Of a stretch of 64,000 nt of DNA, positions 36,801 to 46,132 are shown in pieces. Source of the DNA: an uncultured Collinsella sp. (GTDB taxonomy: Bacteria; Actinomycetota; Coriobacteriia; Coriobacteriales; Coriobacteriaceae). The notes below the pieces were generated by a model. The model searched no databases, was not told the DNA's origin, and saw only the letters and a list, made by a program, of their open reading frames with translations. A program made the position numbers and the translations under genes. Within the stretch, counting starts at the first letter, position 1; each line of letters starts with the position of its first letter. The stretch is taken from positions 1 to 64,000 of the forward strand of contig CANRSF010000004.1 of the NCBI GenBank assembly GCA_947642445.1, written 5' to 3'.

Positions 36801-38635
36801 ATTCGCTCGCACATCTGGTGAAGCCCGAGCGCCCGATTCGCGTCGTCGACCAGTGGATGTACCACAGCCGCCTGTACGCCGTCGCCCGCTTTGTGACCAT
36901 GCGCAACGACCTGGACCTGATTCAGCTCAATTCCTTCGGCTGCGGTCTCGATGCTCTGACCACCGATCAGGTGCAGGAGATCCTGGAAGCCAGCGGCAAG
37001 ATCTACACCGTGCTCAAGATCGACGAGGTGTCCAACCTGGGCGCCGCGCGCATCCGCATCCGCTCACTCATGGCAGCGCTCAAGGACCAGGAGGCCGAGC
37101 GTCTGGCCGAGGCAACCGCCGCGGGCGAGGCTTATGAGCAGGGCGACGCCGCACCGGTGGCACCCTCCACGGATGCCCCCGCGTTCGCGAGCCGCAAGTA
37201 CACGTTCGAGGAGCAGCGCGAGAGTGCTTCGACCGCGTGGCCCAAGGTGCCCTTTACCGAGCAGATGCGCGACGAGGGCTACACCATCCTGTGCCCGCAG
37301 ATGGCGCCGATCCACTTTGACCTGGTCAAAGAAGTGTTCCGCGGTGCCGGCTACAACCTTGAGCTGCTGCCCTCGACCGATCACGATGCCGTCGAGGCGG
37401 GTCTGCGCTACGTGAACAATGACATCTGCTATCCGTCGATTCTGGTGACGGGCCAGATTATGGAAGCGATCGAGAGCGGTCGGTACGACCTGTCCAAGAC
37501 CGCCGTGGTCATCAGCCAGACCGGCGGCGGCTGCCGTGCCACCAACTACATCGCCCTCATTCGCAAGGCCCTGCGCGAGAGCGGTCACCCCGAGATCCCC
37601 GTGATCTCGCTTTCGGCCGTGGCGCTGGGCGAGGACAACCCCGGCTTCAAGCTGACGCCGGCGCTGCTTAAGCAGGCAGTCTACGCGGTGCTCTTTGGCG
37701 ACGTGATGATGCAGATGCTCTACCGCTGCCGCCCGTATGAGGCCACGCCCGGTGCCGCCAACGCGCTCTACGAGGAGTACATGGCGCGCGCTCGCAAGCT
37801 GGCACCCAAGTTCAACAGGCATAGCTACACCAAGCTGTGCCGCGAGGCCATCCGCGCGTTCGACACCATGCCGCTTGTGGGCGAGGGCACCAAGCCGCGC
37901 GTGGGCGTGGTCGGTGAGATCCTGGTCAAGTTCCACCCCACGGCCAACAACCACGTGGTCGACGTGATCGAGCGCGAGGGCTGCGAGGCCGTGGTGCCGG
38001 GTCTGCTCGACTTCTTCCTGTACTCCATGAGCAACGCCGAGCTGCAAAAGGACGAGCTGGGTAGCTCTGCAACGACGCGTGCGGGCATGCAGGCGCTCAT
38101 CAAGCTTGTGGACTGGATGCGCACGCCGGTGGAGGAGGTGCTCGAGAAGTCCCGCCGCTTCGAGGCACCCGAGCGCATCGGCACCATGGCCGACAAGGCC
38201 CGCACGGTGCTTTCGGTGTGCAACAACATGGGCGAGGGCTGGCTGCTCACGGCCGAGATGCTCGACCTGATCGATCATGGCGCGCCCAACATCATCTGCA
38301 CGCAGCCCTTCGCCTGCCTGCCCAACCACGTGGTGGGCAAGGCCGTGATCAAGGAGCTGCGCCGCCAGCATCCCGAGAGCAACATCGTCGCGGTGGACTA
38401 CGACCCCGGCGCGTCCGAGGTCAACCAGCTCAACCGCATTAAGCTCATGATCAGTGTGGCCAAGGAGAACATGCGCGCCGGTAAGGGCTTTAAGCTCGAG
38501 AAGGTGGCGCCGCTCGCGATGGACGAGGTCACCGGCCAGATGCGTGCTCATGACGGCTGTGTGAGCTGCGGGCCGGCCAGCGAGGAGGCCGTGGCATCGG
38601 TCGCCGAGCGCCTGGGACGCGGCATTAAGAAGTAA
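33848..38635 (+). CDS. Giant acyl-CoA dehydratase activase fusion (two BadF-type ASKHA ATPase domains, DUF2229 and HgdB-like regions)
   Basis: LHLGIDVGSTTVKLAVL and RVFIGIDAGSTTMKAALV; NGTCAGGTGAFID and NEACSSGCGSFIE; HVRCGRCSNNCQLTV; Ala-rich N terminus. Confidence 0.92.
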   Translation: MSKLVEGIKDRMVAAAREAAPAVVDAAQKAATAAAEKVAEAVADAKNAAGETSAAAEPTTAAEPVAATAARAPEGAIFNPENARGNLHLGIDVGSTTVKLAVLNDDNQIVYAKYQRHHTDVRACARDLFEGAATVLPTAQMTCAITGSGGLLLSQWLDLEFVQEVIASKRAVETLIPATDVAIELGGEDAKIIYFDNGIEQRMNGTCAGGTGAFIDQMATLLHTDASGLNELAANATTIYPIASRCGVFAKTDVQPLLNEGARPEDVAASIFQAVVTQTISGLACGRPIRGNVAFLGGPLQYLSELRHRFYLTLNLDEEHRIVPQNAHLFVASGAAMAHESNKLSTFPQLIEAIDALGDTQGAEVERLDPLFANDEDFAEFKNRHDQEVVPKGKLEGYSGRVFIGIDAGSTTMKAALVGEDGQLLHTWYGNNNGDILGTAKVIMADFYNHIPAGCTIGHVTTTGYGEALLIEALKADSGEIETVAHLRGAKAFLPGVEFILDIGGQDMKCLRVKDGVIEHIMLNEACSSGCGSFIESFAVSMNMDVRAFADAAIHAKAPVDLGSRCTVFMNSRVKQAQKEGATVGDIAAGLSYSVIKNALFKVIKLRDPKEIGSQVIVQGGTFMSDATLRAFEQLTGVHAVRPDIAGCMGAYGAALLARDRAGADGTSTILSAEDIAHLTVTQKHVRCGRCSNNCQLTVNDFGGGRRFITGNRCEKGAGHKKQKTEAPNLFKKKNELLFNREVLSPDEAPRGTVGIPRALNMYENYPFWHAFFTRLGFSVQLSDQSSKKTYQAGIESMPSESVCYPAKMSHGHVMNLIDRDVDFIWMPCVRWERKEDPTAGNCYNCPIVMSYPTALALNIDEIREQNIEFLYPFVPYHDKTELKRRLYQVLAVDRVADAQAGRGRVRGPKITRSEVDAAVNAAFEADARFHEDIQTMGEEALKWVEDHGGHGIVLAGRPYHNDPEINHALPELISSFGFAVFTEDSLAHLVKPERPIRVVDQWMYHSRLYAVARFVTMRNDLDLIQLNSFGCGLDALTTDQVQEILEASGKIYTVLKIDEVSNLGAARIRIRSLMAALKDQEAERLAEATAAGEAYEQGDAAPVAPSTDAPAFASRKYTFEEQRESASTAWPKVPFTEQMRDEGYTILCPQMAPIHFDLVKEVFRGAGYNLELLPSTDHDAVEAGLRYVNNDICYPSILVTGQIMEAIESGRYDLSKTAVVISQTGGGCRATNYIALIRKALRESGHPEIPVISLSAVALGEDNPGFKLTPALLKQAVYAVLFGDVMMQMLYRCRPYEATPGAANALYEEYMARARKLAPKFNRHSYTKLCREAIRAFDTMPLVGEGTKPRVGVVGEILVKFHPTANNHVVDVIEREGCEAVVPGLLDFFLYSMSNAELQKDELGSSATTRAGMQALIKLVDWMRTPVEEVLEKSRRFEAPERIGTMADKARTVLSVCNNMGEGWLLTAEMLDLIDHGAPNIICTQPFACLPNHVVGKAVIKELRRQHPESNIVAVDYDPGASEVNQLNRIKLMISVAKENMRAGKGFKLEKVAPLAMDEVTGQMRAHDGCVSCGPASEEAVASVAERLGRGIKK

Positions 38636-38663
38636 CTGGCCTGCTTTGTGCTGGATATGAGAC

Positions 38664-38699
38664 AAACGGGTGGTAGCGTATCGACTACCACCCGTTTTT
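38664..38699 (+). terminator. Rho-independent terminator
   Basis: aaacgggtggtagcgtatcgactaccacccgttttt. Confidence 0.9.
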
Positions 38700-38751
38700 G
38701 CTGGACATATGTTGCGTAAATGCCCCAACTATCACCCTTTGCGAACTTAGA

Positions 38752-38882
38752 TTTCGGAAGTATGCGGCAAAATCTGAATAGGCCGAGCACGCCGGATATG
38801 TCCAAGCTCTGTACCTGCGGTTTTATTGGCGAAAAACCAGGATGTGCTCATGAGTTCCGGAATTTGCCGCATACTTCCGAAA
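38752..38882. repeat. Foldback element L3: 20-bp perfect inverted repeat arms, ~91-nt loop
   Basis: tttcggaagtatgcggcaaa / tttgccgcatacttccgaaa; loop contains gtacctgcggttttattgg. Confidence 0.9.
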
Positions 38883-39050
38883 ACGACGTCTCGGTGGCAC
38901 CAGAAACTGCCCTCGGAACCCTGAGATAATGAACATATGTAGCCGTTTGCCGCGAAATACCGCCCGTTTATAGAAACCACCCCCAGCGCGCGTCATCCTT
39001 ACGTTTGAATTAATACACATCTATGGAATTACGTAAGAGAGGACCGTTCC

Positions 39051-40010
39051 ATGAGCTACAAGACCGTTTGCGTTGCCGGCGGCGGCGTGTTGGGAAGCCA
39101 GATTGCCTTTCAGGCTGCCTACTGCGGCTTTGATGTAACGATTTGGCTGCGCAGCGAGGGCAGCATCGGCCGCACCCAGCCCAAGATCGATCACGTGCGC
39201 AAGGAGTACATCGCGGCAATCGAGGGCATGGCGGACGGCACGGGCGAGTGGTGTGCCGGTATCGCCGATGGCACCCAGCCCTTCGACAAGGAAGCGGCGC
39301 TCGCCGCCGTCGAGCGTGCCTACTCCACACTCAAGCTGGAGCTCGATCTTGCCAAGGCCGTGGCCGACGCCGACCTGGTCATCGAGTCTATGGCCGAGGA
39401 CACCCAGGCAAAGATCGACTTCTACAAGAAGCTCGCCCCGGCTCTGCCGCAAAAGACCGTCATCGTGACCAACTCATCCACGCTGCTGCCGAGCACCTTT
39501 GCCAAGTACACCGGCCGTCCCGAGAAGTACCTGTCGCTGCACTTTGCCAACTCTATCTGGAAGAACAACATGACGGAGGTCATGGCACAGGACCAAACCG
39601 ACAAGCGCTACTTCGACGAGCTCGTCGACTTTGCCAACGACATCCGCATGATTGCCCTGCCCGTCAACAAGGAAAAGAACGGCTACCTGCTCAATTCCAT
39701 GTTGGTGCCGTGGCTGCTTTCGGGCCTTGACCTGTATGTCTCGGGTGTGAGTGACCCCAAGAGCGTCGACCTCGCGTGGACGCGCGGCACCGGCGCTCCC
39801 AAGGGCCCGTTCCGTGTATTCGACACGGTGGGTATCCAGACGGCCTACAACATCGTCATGCAGTATCAGAAGGTTCCGGGCCTGGTGAGCCCGCTGCTCA
39901 AGAAGATGATGATGCCCTACAACTTTAAGGCTATGGCGTCCGTCCTCAAGAAAATGCTCGACGAAGGCAAGCTGGGCGAAAGCTCGGGCGAGGGCTTCTT
40001 TACGTACTAA
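39051..40010 (+). CDS. 3-hydroxyacyl-CoA dehydrogenase
   Basis: VCVAGGGVLGSQIAFQAAYCGFDVTIW; ADLVIESMAEDTQAKIDFYKKL. Confidence 0.93.
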   Translation: MSYKTVCVAGGGVLGSQIAFQAAYCGFDVTIWLRSEGSIGRTQPKIDHVRKEYIAAIEGMADGTGEWCAGIADGTQPFDKEAALAAVERAYSTLKLELDLAKAVADADLVIESMAEDTQAKIDFYKKLAPALPQKTVIVTNSSTLLPSTFAKYTGRPEKYLSLHFANSIWKNNMTEVMAQDQTDKRYFDELVDFANDIRMIALPVNKEKNGYLLNSMLVPWLLSGLDLYVSGVSDPKSVDLAWTRGTGAPKGPFRVFDTVGIQTAYNIVMQYQKVPGLVSPLLKKMMMPYNFKAMASVLKKMLDEGKLGESSGEGFFTY

Positions 40011-40280
40011 AAATGATCTCTTGGGGGTGGAAGCGTTGGGGATCTACGGTAGTATGCGACAAAATCTGAATTGATCGGGCAAGAGCTGTAGCGCGCGTTG
40101 ACGTTTGACCAATGGAGCGCAAAAATACACCGTTCGCCGATACTCCTCTCGCGAGTGGTTGCCATATGGTTTGATGTTGGAAACATATGACTGCCGCCGG
40201 GCTGCGGGTGACGTTTGCTCTGATATCGGAGGTGCCAAGTATGTTTCACGCTCCGTTAAACAAGTATCGGGCTGGTTAAT

Positions 40281-40730
40281 ATGGGCCGCCGTACTATCTC
40301 GATAACCCTTGCAGTGGTTTGCCTAGCTGTGCTCCTGGGCGCTATGGGGCAGTTCGCTATAAGTCGAGAAACATCCTATATGCAGGAATGTGCTTCCGAA
40401 GGCTTCGCCATTGATGGCTACTATCGGGATGACAAAACGAGTCGGGAAACCCTGGCTTTTCTTGAGGAGGACAACTGTCGATGGCAGCTGGTTGACCAAG
40501 ACGGAATCTGCACAGACGGGCAGTTTAAGCGTACGGATGACCCCAACATTCTGATATTAAAGAATGAAAACGGCGAAATATTCGGTACGGTCCACGTGGC
40601 GCATATTTCGCGCCGACGCGATCAGGGCTTGCTCTACCTATTTAGAGATACCAAGGTGACCCGTTTTTATCTGGTGAGCACCGATCCGGCGTTTATGGTG
40701 GAGTCTGGCGATGTCGATGCGGACAGTTGA
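40281..40730 (+). CDS. Hypothetical membrane-anchored protein
   Basis: Single N-terminal TM/signal (ITLAVVCLAVLLGAMG) then soluble domain. Confidence 0.6.
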   Translation: MGRRTISITLAVVCLAVLLGAMGQFAISRETSYMQECASEGFAIDGYYRDDKTSRETLAFLEEDNCRWQLVDQDGICTDGQFKRTDDPNILILKNENGEIFGTVHVAHISRRRDQGLLYLFRDTKVTRFYLVSTDPAFMVESGDVDADS

Positions 40731-40855
40731 TTCACGGCAATAAAACGGCGAGCGGGGTGCGGGTGTGAACTGCACCACGCTATTTGCTCGCGTCCGTATC
40801 GCGTCTGCGCCTCGTCATAACTTGCGTCCGTGCGAGCGCTCATCCCGCGCCGGCA

Positions 40856-41995
40856 TCACTTCACATCGAACTCCACGCGATCGAGTTCGGGCACATTGAG
40901 GTCGATGAGCTTGCGGGCAACACGACGGTCGTGCGCCCCAAGTGTCTCGCTTGTCGTCACATGGGCGACAACCTCGCGCTCGACGAGGCCCTCCTCCCCG
41001 CCTTCGGTGGCCGAGGTTTCGACGGCGACGGTGTAATCCTTAAAGCCCGGCAGTACCGCGGCAAGCTCGCGCGTAGTTTCGGTGACGCCATAGCCGTCCT
41101 GCACGCCGGCCTGCGCCGAGCCAATAGACCCCGCGGTCATAACGATGCAGGGGATGGCAAAGATCACCGTGCCCACGATGATGCGGCGGCGCACCTTGTG
41201 TGACAGCTCATCGACCTCGGCGTTTTCCTCGGCGGTCACAATGCCGTCGCCGTTGAGGTCACGCTTGAGCGGTACACGTAGAAGAAGCAATACGGCTTCG
41301 GCCGCCAGCGCGATAAAGACAACGTTGATGCCAAATTCGTAGAGCGCCGAGAGAAACAGCGACCCGCTCGCGATGGCGATGCCGTAACCCGCCGCGCACA
41401 GGGGCGGCATGAGCGCGGTTGCCACGGCCACGCCCGCGATAAGCGTCGCGGGCTCCTGGTCGCGCGAGTTGCCCAGGCCTCCGGCAAAGCCACCCGCGAG
41501 CGCGACGGCAAGATCCCAGACGGTGGGTGTCGAGTTGTCGATGATAGCGGCCGTGGTGGTGCCGAGCGGTGAGAGCTTAAAGTACAGCGTGGACGTGATC
41601 AGGCAGAAGGTCATCTGCAACGCGAGACCGGCAATGGCCTCGACGGTAATCTCGCGGTCGAGCGTGGCGATGCCATATGCCATGGCAAGGACCGAGCCCA
41701 TGAGCGGGCAGATGAGCATGGCACCTACAATGGCGATATCCGAGTCGATATCGAGGCCGATGCTCGCGATCAACATGGCAATGATCAGGATGCATAAGTG
41801 CGAGCCAGTCAGGCGCGCCCCGTTTACAAAGCGCTTGCGAATCACGTGATAGGGCGCGCGTCCCTCGCGAATGTTGAACGCCTGCTTAAGGAAACGGGTG
41901 GCATTCTCCATGGCCTCGCTGTGTGCAGGGCGTATACCGTGACGACGATGATGACGCTCGCGCAGCCGCTTGATCTGTTGTTTGTCGAGTTCCAT
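40856..41995 (-). CDS. DUF389 / TIGR00341 family membrane protein
   Basis: LTGSHLCILIIAMLIASIGLDIDSDIAIVGAMLICPLMGSVLAMAYGIA. Confidence 0.9.
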   Translation of the reverse strand: MELDKQQIKRLRERHHRRHGIRPAHSEAMENATRFLKQAFNIREGRAPYHVIRKRFVNGARLTGSHLCILIIAMLIASIGLDIDSDIAIVGAMLICPLMGSVLAMAYGIATLDREITVEAIAGLALQMTFCLITSTLYFKLSPLGTTTAAIIDNSTPTVWDLAVALAGGFAGGLGNSRDQEPATLIAGVAVATALMPPLCAAGYGIAIASGSLFLSALYEFGINVVFIALAAEAVLLLLRVPLKRDLNGDGIVTAEENAEVDELSHKVRRRIIVGTVIFAIPCIVMTAGSIGSAQAGVQDGYGVTETTRELAAVLPGFKDYTVAVETSATEGGEEGLVEREVVAHVTTSETLGAHDRRVARKLIDLNVPELDRVEFDVK

Positions 41996-42147
41996 GCTTA
42001 CCTCGTTTAGCTTCTGAGCCGCTTCTTGCGTCTGTCGTCTTTACTCTACACCGCGTTAGGCGAGGTGTCAGACAAGGTTTGTTGACCTGGAAGTCAGGCC
42101 AATCGACATGGCTAAAACGCCGTGAGGATCATAAGAGTCAAATAGAC

Positions 42148-42185
42148 AAAAAAGCGCGGGGCCGGTTTGATTCCGACTCCGCGCT
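42148..42185 (-). terminator. Terminator of the OPT transporter gene
   Basis: Minus strand agcgcggagtcggaatcaaaccggccccgcgctttttt. Confidence 0.85.
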
Positions 42186-42210
42186 CTGCGCTGGTGCGTT
42201 GTTGTTCGGC

Positions 42211-43914
42211 CTACCCCAGCAGGCTCAAGCCCACGGAGACAAACGCCAGGATAACGCCGACGATGGACTCGCCGCCGAGCAGGCCGCTGGCGACAACCAG
42301 GCCCTGTTCCTGGAAGGCGACGTCCTTGGCAGCCCTCTCCTCGTCAGAAAGACCAGCGGTGGCGTCGCGGTGGGCGGACCACTTGTCGTAGGCGAGCTTG
42401 ACGCAGGAGCCCAGGAATGCCGTGAGTGACATGTAGAACGGCAGGTACACGCCCAGGCCGATCATCATGGCCGGAATGCCGAGCCAGTACATGACGATGC
42501 CGGCGATAAAGCCGCCAACGAACCACGGCACGCTCGGGATGCCCGAGACCATGGTGGCGACAACGCTTGCCTGCGCGGCAACAAAGCTCTTGTCGGGGCC
42601 AAAGGCGTCCGGGCCATAGGCGGTGACGAGCGCGACCATGACGGCTGCGGCGACCAGGGCGCCCACGATGCCGCCGATGGCCTGGCCGATCCACTGTGCA
42701 CGCGGGTTGGTGCCCAGCACGGCGCCGGCTTTAAAGTCGTTCATGACGTCGCCCGCAAGGCCGCACGCCACGGCCACGATGCCGGCGATAAAGAACAGTT
42801 TGACCTGAGCGATCTGTGCGAAGGCTGCCACGATGAGCATGACGATGAGGCCGAAGATCTCCATGGGGTCGATGCCCGTCTGGCCGCAGCTCTGCGCGCT
42901 CATGATGGTGGTGACAAAGGTGAACAGCGTGACGATGACGGCCGGAACGGGGCCAAGGTCAAGCACGATGGCGATGATCACGGCGATGGCGGCAGCGCCC
43001 AGGCCGATGATACCGGCGTCGAGCTTGAGGGAGCCCGAGATGAGCGACTGCTCGTCGGTGTCGGTGGAGCTGTCGGCGGCGAGGCCGCGGACGATACCGG
43101 CGACCTGCGGCAGGATGTCCTTGAGGACGACGGCGACGCCAAAGCCCATCATGAGGCCCATACCCAAGGACTTGACGATGCCCTGCGCGGTCACAACGTC
43201 GAACAGACCGGCAGCGGTGCCGCCCACAATGATGCCAAAGTTGCCTAGCAGGGCACCGGCAAACCAGAAGGCGACCGGGGCGAAGCCCACGAGGAAGCCG
43301 ACGGAGAGCAGCATGGGCGAGTTGTAGATGCCAAAGGTCACGCCGGGAATATTGAGCGTGCAGAGCATGCCGGGCACCACGCCCAGGGCGTCGCGCAGCA
43401 CGCTATAGATGCCGGCGATGGCCATGGAACCAAAGAGCTGCTTGCCGGTTTTGCCGCCAGCCTCGGTTGCGCGCAAGGTCTGAGCTGCGGCGTTGCCGGT
43501 GGGGAACTCAAGCGCGGCGTCCACGATAAAGTGACGGTGGATGAGCGCGGTGGCCAGCAGACCCAGGATAGTGCCGGCGAGTGCCACGATAAACATGTCG
43601 AGCCAGCTAATCTGGTCGGCATAGCCCAGCATCCAGGCGCCCGGGATGGTAAACGCCAGACCGCCGGCGACCATGGCGCCTGCGGACATGATGGTGTGGG
43701 TGACGTTTGCCTCGTTGAGGCTGGCGTTGCCCATGAGTTTGAGGAAGAACAGCGAGATGACGGCAGCAAAGACGATCGGCCAGGGGAGTGCGCCCATCTT
43801 GAGGGCGGTGTAGGCCGAGCTTGCCGTGATGATCACGCAGCCAAGGACGCCGATGACGACGCCGCGCAGCGTGAGTTGCCCGCGCATCGAGGCGCGGTTT
43901 GAGGGATTGCTCAT
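42211..43914 (-). CDS. OPT family oligopeptide/metal transporter
   Basis: Multi-TM; RGVVIGVLGCVIITASSAYTALKMGALPWPIVFAAVIS, GNAAAQTLRA. Confidence 0.85.
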   Translation of the reverse strand: MSNPSNRASMRGQLTLRGVVIGVLGCVIITASSAYTALKMGALPWPIVFAAVISLFFLKLMGNASLNEANVTHTIMSAGAMVAGGLAFTIPGAWMLGYADQISWLDMFIVALAGTILGLLATALIHRHFIVDAALEFPTGNAAAQTLRATEAGGKTGKQLFGSMAIAGIYSVLRDALGVVPGMLCTLNIPGVTFGIYNSPMLLSVGFLVGFAPVAFWFAGALLGNFGIIVGGTAAGLFDVVTAQGIVKSLGMGLMMGFGVAVVLKDILPQVAGIVRGLAADSSTDTDEQSLISGSLKLDAGIIGLGAAAIAVIIAIVLDLGPVPAVIVTLFTFVTTIMSAQSCGQTGIDPMEIFGLIVMLIVAAFAQIAQVKLFFIAGIVAVACGLAGDVMNDFKAGAVLGTNPRAQWIGQAIGGIVGALVAAAVMVALVTAYGPDAFGPDKSFVAAQASVVATMVSGIPSVPWFVGGFIAGIVMYWLGIPAMMIGLGVYLPFYMSLTAFLGSCVKLAYDKWSAHRDATAGLSDEERAAKDVAFQEQGLVVASGLLGGESIVGVILAFVSVGLSLLG

Positions 43915-44106
43915 ATAAAACTCCTTTGCGTATATCCGCTTCCCCCGGGAGCGCCGTTACGGATACGGCGCGGGAAGTCGGGTTACCAAGGGCCGCCGCG
44001 TGAGCTCGCAAACGACCGCGCACCAGTATAACCGCAAGGTAGTCATTTTGGGATGGCTGGTTTAGGTAGGCGATATACTGCTGGGCAGACGAAAGGAGCG
44101 CCGACG

Positions 44107-44958
44107 ATGCTTAATGGGTGTGCATATATATTGACGGTCGACGTGGGCAACACGTTCATTCGCTTTGGCCTGTTTGCCGAGGATTCAGCCGCGGCACAGG
44201 AGCGCCCGCTCGCGACGTGCGAGATCACCACGCCGTCGAGCATCACAGCAGACGAGGCGCGCATGCGTCTCGCTCAAGTCATGGCCGCGCTGGCGGCCGA
44301 TGCGGGCATGCCGGGCGCACTTGTGCCCACGGCTGCCGTGCTGAGCTGCGTGGTGCCGGCGCTCGAGCGCCCGTGGAAGACGGCGCTTTCCCGTACATGC
44401 ACGGGACGCGTGCTCACCGTGGGGCCGGGCCTCAAGACCGGCATGCCCGTCCACTACGACGACCCGGCCGAGATCGGCCCCGACCGCATCGCCGACGCTG
44501 TGGCGGCACGCGCCGTCTACGGCTCTCCCTGCATCGTGATCGACTTGGGTACCACGACCAATATCGAGGTCATCGACGCGCGCGGCACCTTTGTGGGCGG
44601 CGTCATCGCACCGGGTCTGGCGCTTGGCGCCCGCTCGCTTTCGGCTGCTGCGGCGCGTCTGCCGCAGGTCGAGCCCTCGGCACCCACGCACGTCATCGGC
44701 CGCAACACGCGCGAGGCCATGCGTTCGGGCGTGGTTCTGGGCGAGGTAGCCCGCATCGACGGCATGCTCGACATGGTGCTTGCCGAGATGCGCGCGACCA
44801 AGGCCGCGGGGGAGGGCGACGTGCCCATCGTCATTACCGGCGACGACGCCGAGGCGCTCGCGTCGCTGGTCGGTCACAGTCTGACGGTCGACGACACGCT
44901 GACGTTGCGAGGACTCGCCGAGCTCTACCGCATCAACCAAAAGCCCCGCCGCGTGTAA
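44107..44958 (+). CDS. coaX: Type III pantothenate kinase
   Basis: LTVDVGNTFIRFGLF, IGPDRIADAVAARAVYGSPCIVIDLGTTTNIEVID. Confidence 0.93.
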   Translation: MLNGCAYILTVDVGNTFIRFGLFAEDSAAAQERPLATCEITTPSSITADEARMRLAQVMAALAADAGMPGALVPTAAVLSCVVPALERPWKTALSRTCTGRVLTVGPGLKTGMPVHYDDPAEIGPDRIADAVAARAVYGSPCIVIDLGTTTNIEVIDARGTFVGGVIAPGLALGARSLSAAAARLPQVEPSAPTHVIGRNTREAMRSGVVLGEVARIDGMLDMVLAEMRATKAAGEGDVPIVITGDDAEALASLVGHSLTVDDTLTLRGLAELYRINQKPRRV

Positions 44959-45042
44959 AAGTGAGGGCGCCGGTGGGACAAACGCCTCCACCTTTCACCT
45001 GCTACAATGGGTCAAATTATTGCGATTACGGAGGTGTCTGCC

Positions 45043-45567
45043 ATGTCGGACGATCTTCATCAAACTTCGTCAGGCAAGCGCCTGGACGTCATTAGCTGGG
45101 ACGAGTTCTTTATGAGCGTGGCCATCGCCGCGCAGCGCCGCAGTAAGGACCCCAACACGCAGGTGGGCGCGTGCATCGCCAGCACCAACCACCGCATCCT
45201 TTCGGTGGGCTACAACGGTACGCCCTCGGCGCTCAACGACGACTTTTTCCCGTGGGGCACGAGCGACGACCCGTTGCAGGACAAGCACAACTATGTGGTG
45301 CATGCCGAGGCAAACGCCGTGCTCAACTACCGTGGCTCGCTCAAAGATCTTGAGGGTTCCACGGTCTACGTCACGCTGTTCCCGTGCCACGACTGCGCCA
45401 AGATTTTGGCGCAGGTGGGCGTGGGCGAGGTTGTCTACCTGGACAACAAGTACGCCGACACCGATGACGGCCGTATCAGCCGCCGCATTCTCGATTCCTG
45501 CGGCATCAGCTACCGCCAGGTTATCGTCGATGTCCACATCGGCACCGAGGGACAGGCTCAGCAGTAG
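45043..45567 (+). CDS. dCMP deaminase family protein
   Basis: VVHAEANAVLNY and FPCHDCAKIL zinc motifs; GYNGTPSALNDDF. Confidence 0.93.
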   Translation: MSDDLHQTSSGKRLDVISWDEFFMSVAIAAQRRSKDPNTQVGACIASTNHRILSVGYNGTPSALNDDFFPWGTSDDPLQDKHNYVVHAEANAVLNYRGSLKDLEGSTVYVTLFPCHDCAKILAQVGVGEVVYLDNKYADTDDGRISRRILDSCGISYRQVIVDVHIGTEGQAQQ

Positions 45568-45744
45568 CAGCAGCCTGTGTTAGCGTCGGGCGCCGGCAAA
45601 AGCAGCTAAAAGAGCCCCGTCCCAAATTGACTGCTCGTGAAAGTCATGTCCGCACGCATGGCTGGCGCCTAAGCGGGTACATGGCTGTAGTAACATAGCC
45701 CCTGTCCGCGGGCGTGCCCGCGTTATTGTGAGAAAGGAGCCCCT

Positions 45745-46023
45745 GTGGCTGTTAACGAAGAGCTGCTTAAGAAGGTTCTTGAGGAGATTCGCCCCAACCT
45801 GCAGGCTGACGGCGGCGATATGGAGTATGTGGGTGTTGATGACGAGGGCGTCGTCAAACTGGAGCTGCAGGGTGCCTGCGCCGGCTGCCCTATGAGCGCG
45901 CTGACCCTGTCCATGGGTATCGAGCGTATCCTCAAGGAGCATGTGCCCGGCGTTACCCGTGTCGAGCAGGTTAATGCCTCCGGCGAGACCGACGACCTGT
46001 ACGACGAGTACGCGCCGTTCTAA
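45745..46023 (+). CDS. NifU-like Fe-S scaffold (C-terminal domain only)
   Basis: IRPNLQADGGDMEYVGVDDEGVVKLELQGACAGCPMS, CxxC motif; GTG start. Confidence 0.92.
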   Translation: MAVNEELLKKVLEEIRPNLQADGGDMEYVGVDDEGVVKLELQGACAGCPMSALTLSMGIERILKEHVPGVTRVEQVNASGETDDLYDEYAPF

Positions 46024-46132
46024 GATGCGAAAGCTGCGGACGGCATACTCCGCATAGACGTTACGCCCAAATATGCGGCTGCGAGCGCAAGGCCCGCGGC
46101 CGCATTTGTATGTAGGGAGTAGGAGGGTCGAC

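Noticed and set aside
34616-36865. 749-aa minus-strand ORF (and 554-aa 37064-38728) opposite the activase gene
   Set aside because: Antisense shadow ORFs of a GC-rich gene; His/Ala/Gly/Val-rich composition, no domain; the sense frame is clearly coding.
45568-45744. Possible tRNA or small RNA in this gap
   Set aside because: No cloverleaf or anticodon arm recognised; only a short dispersed repeat.
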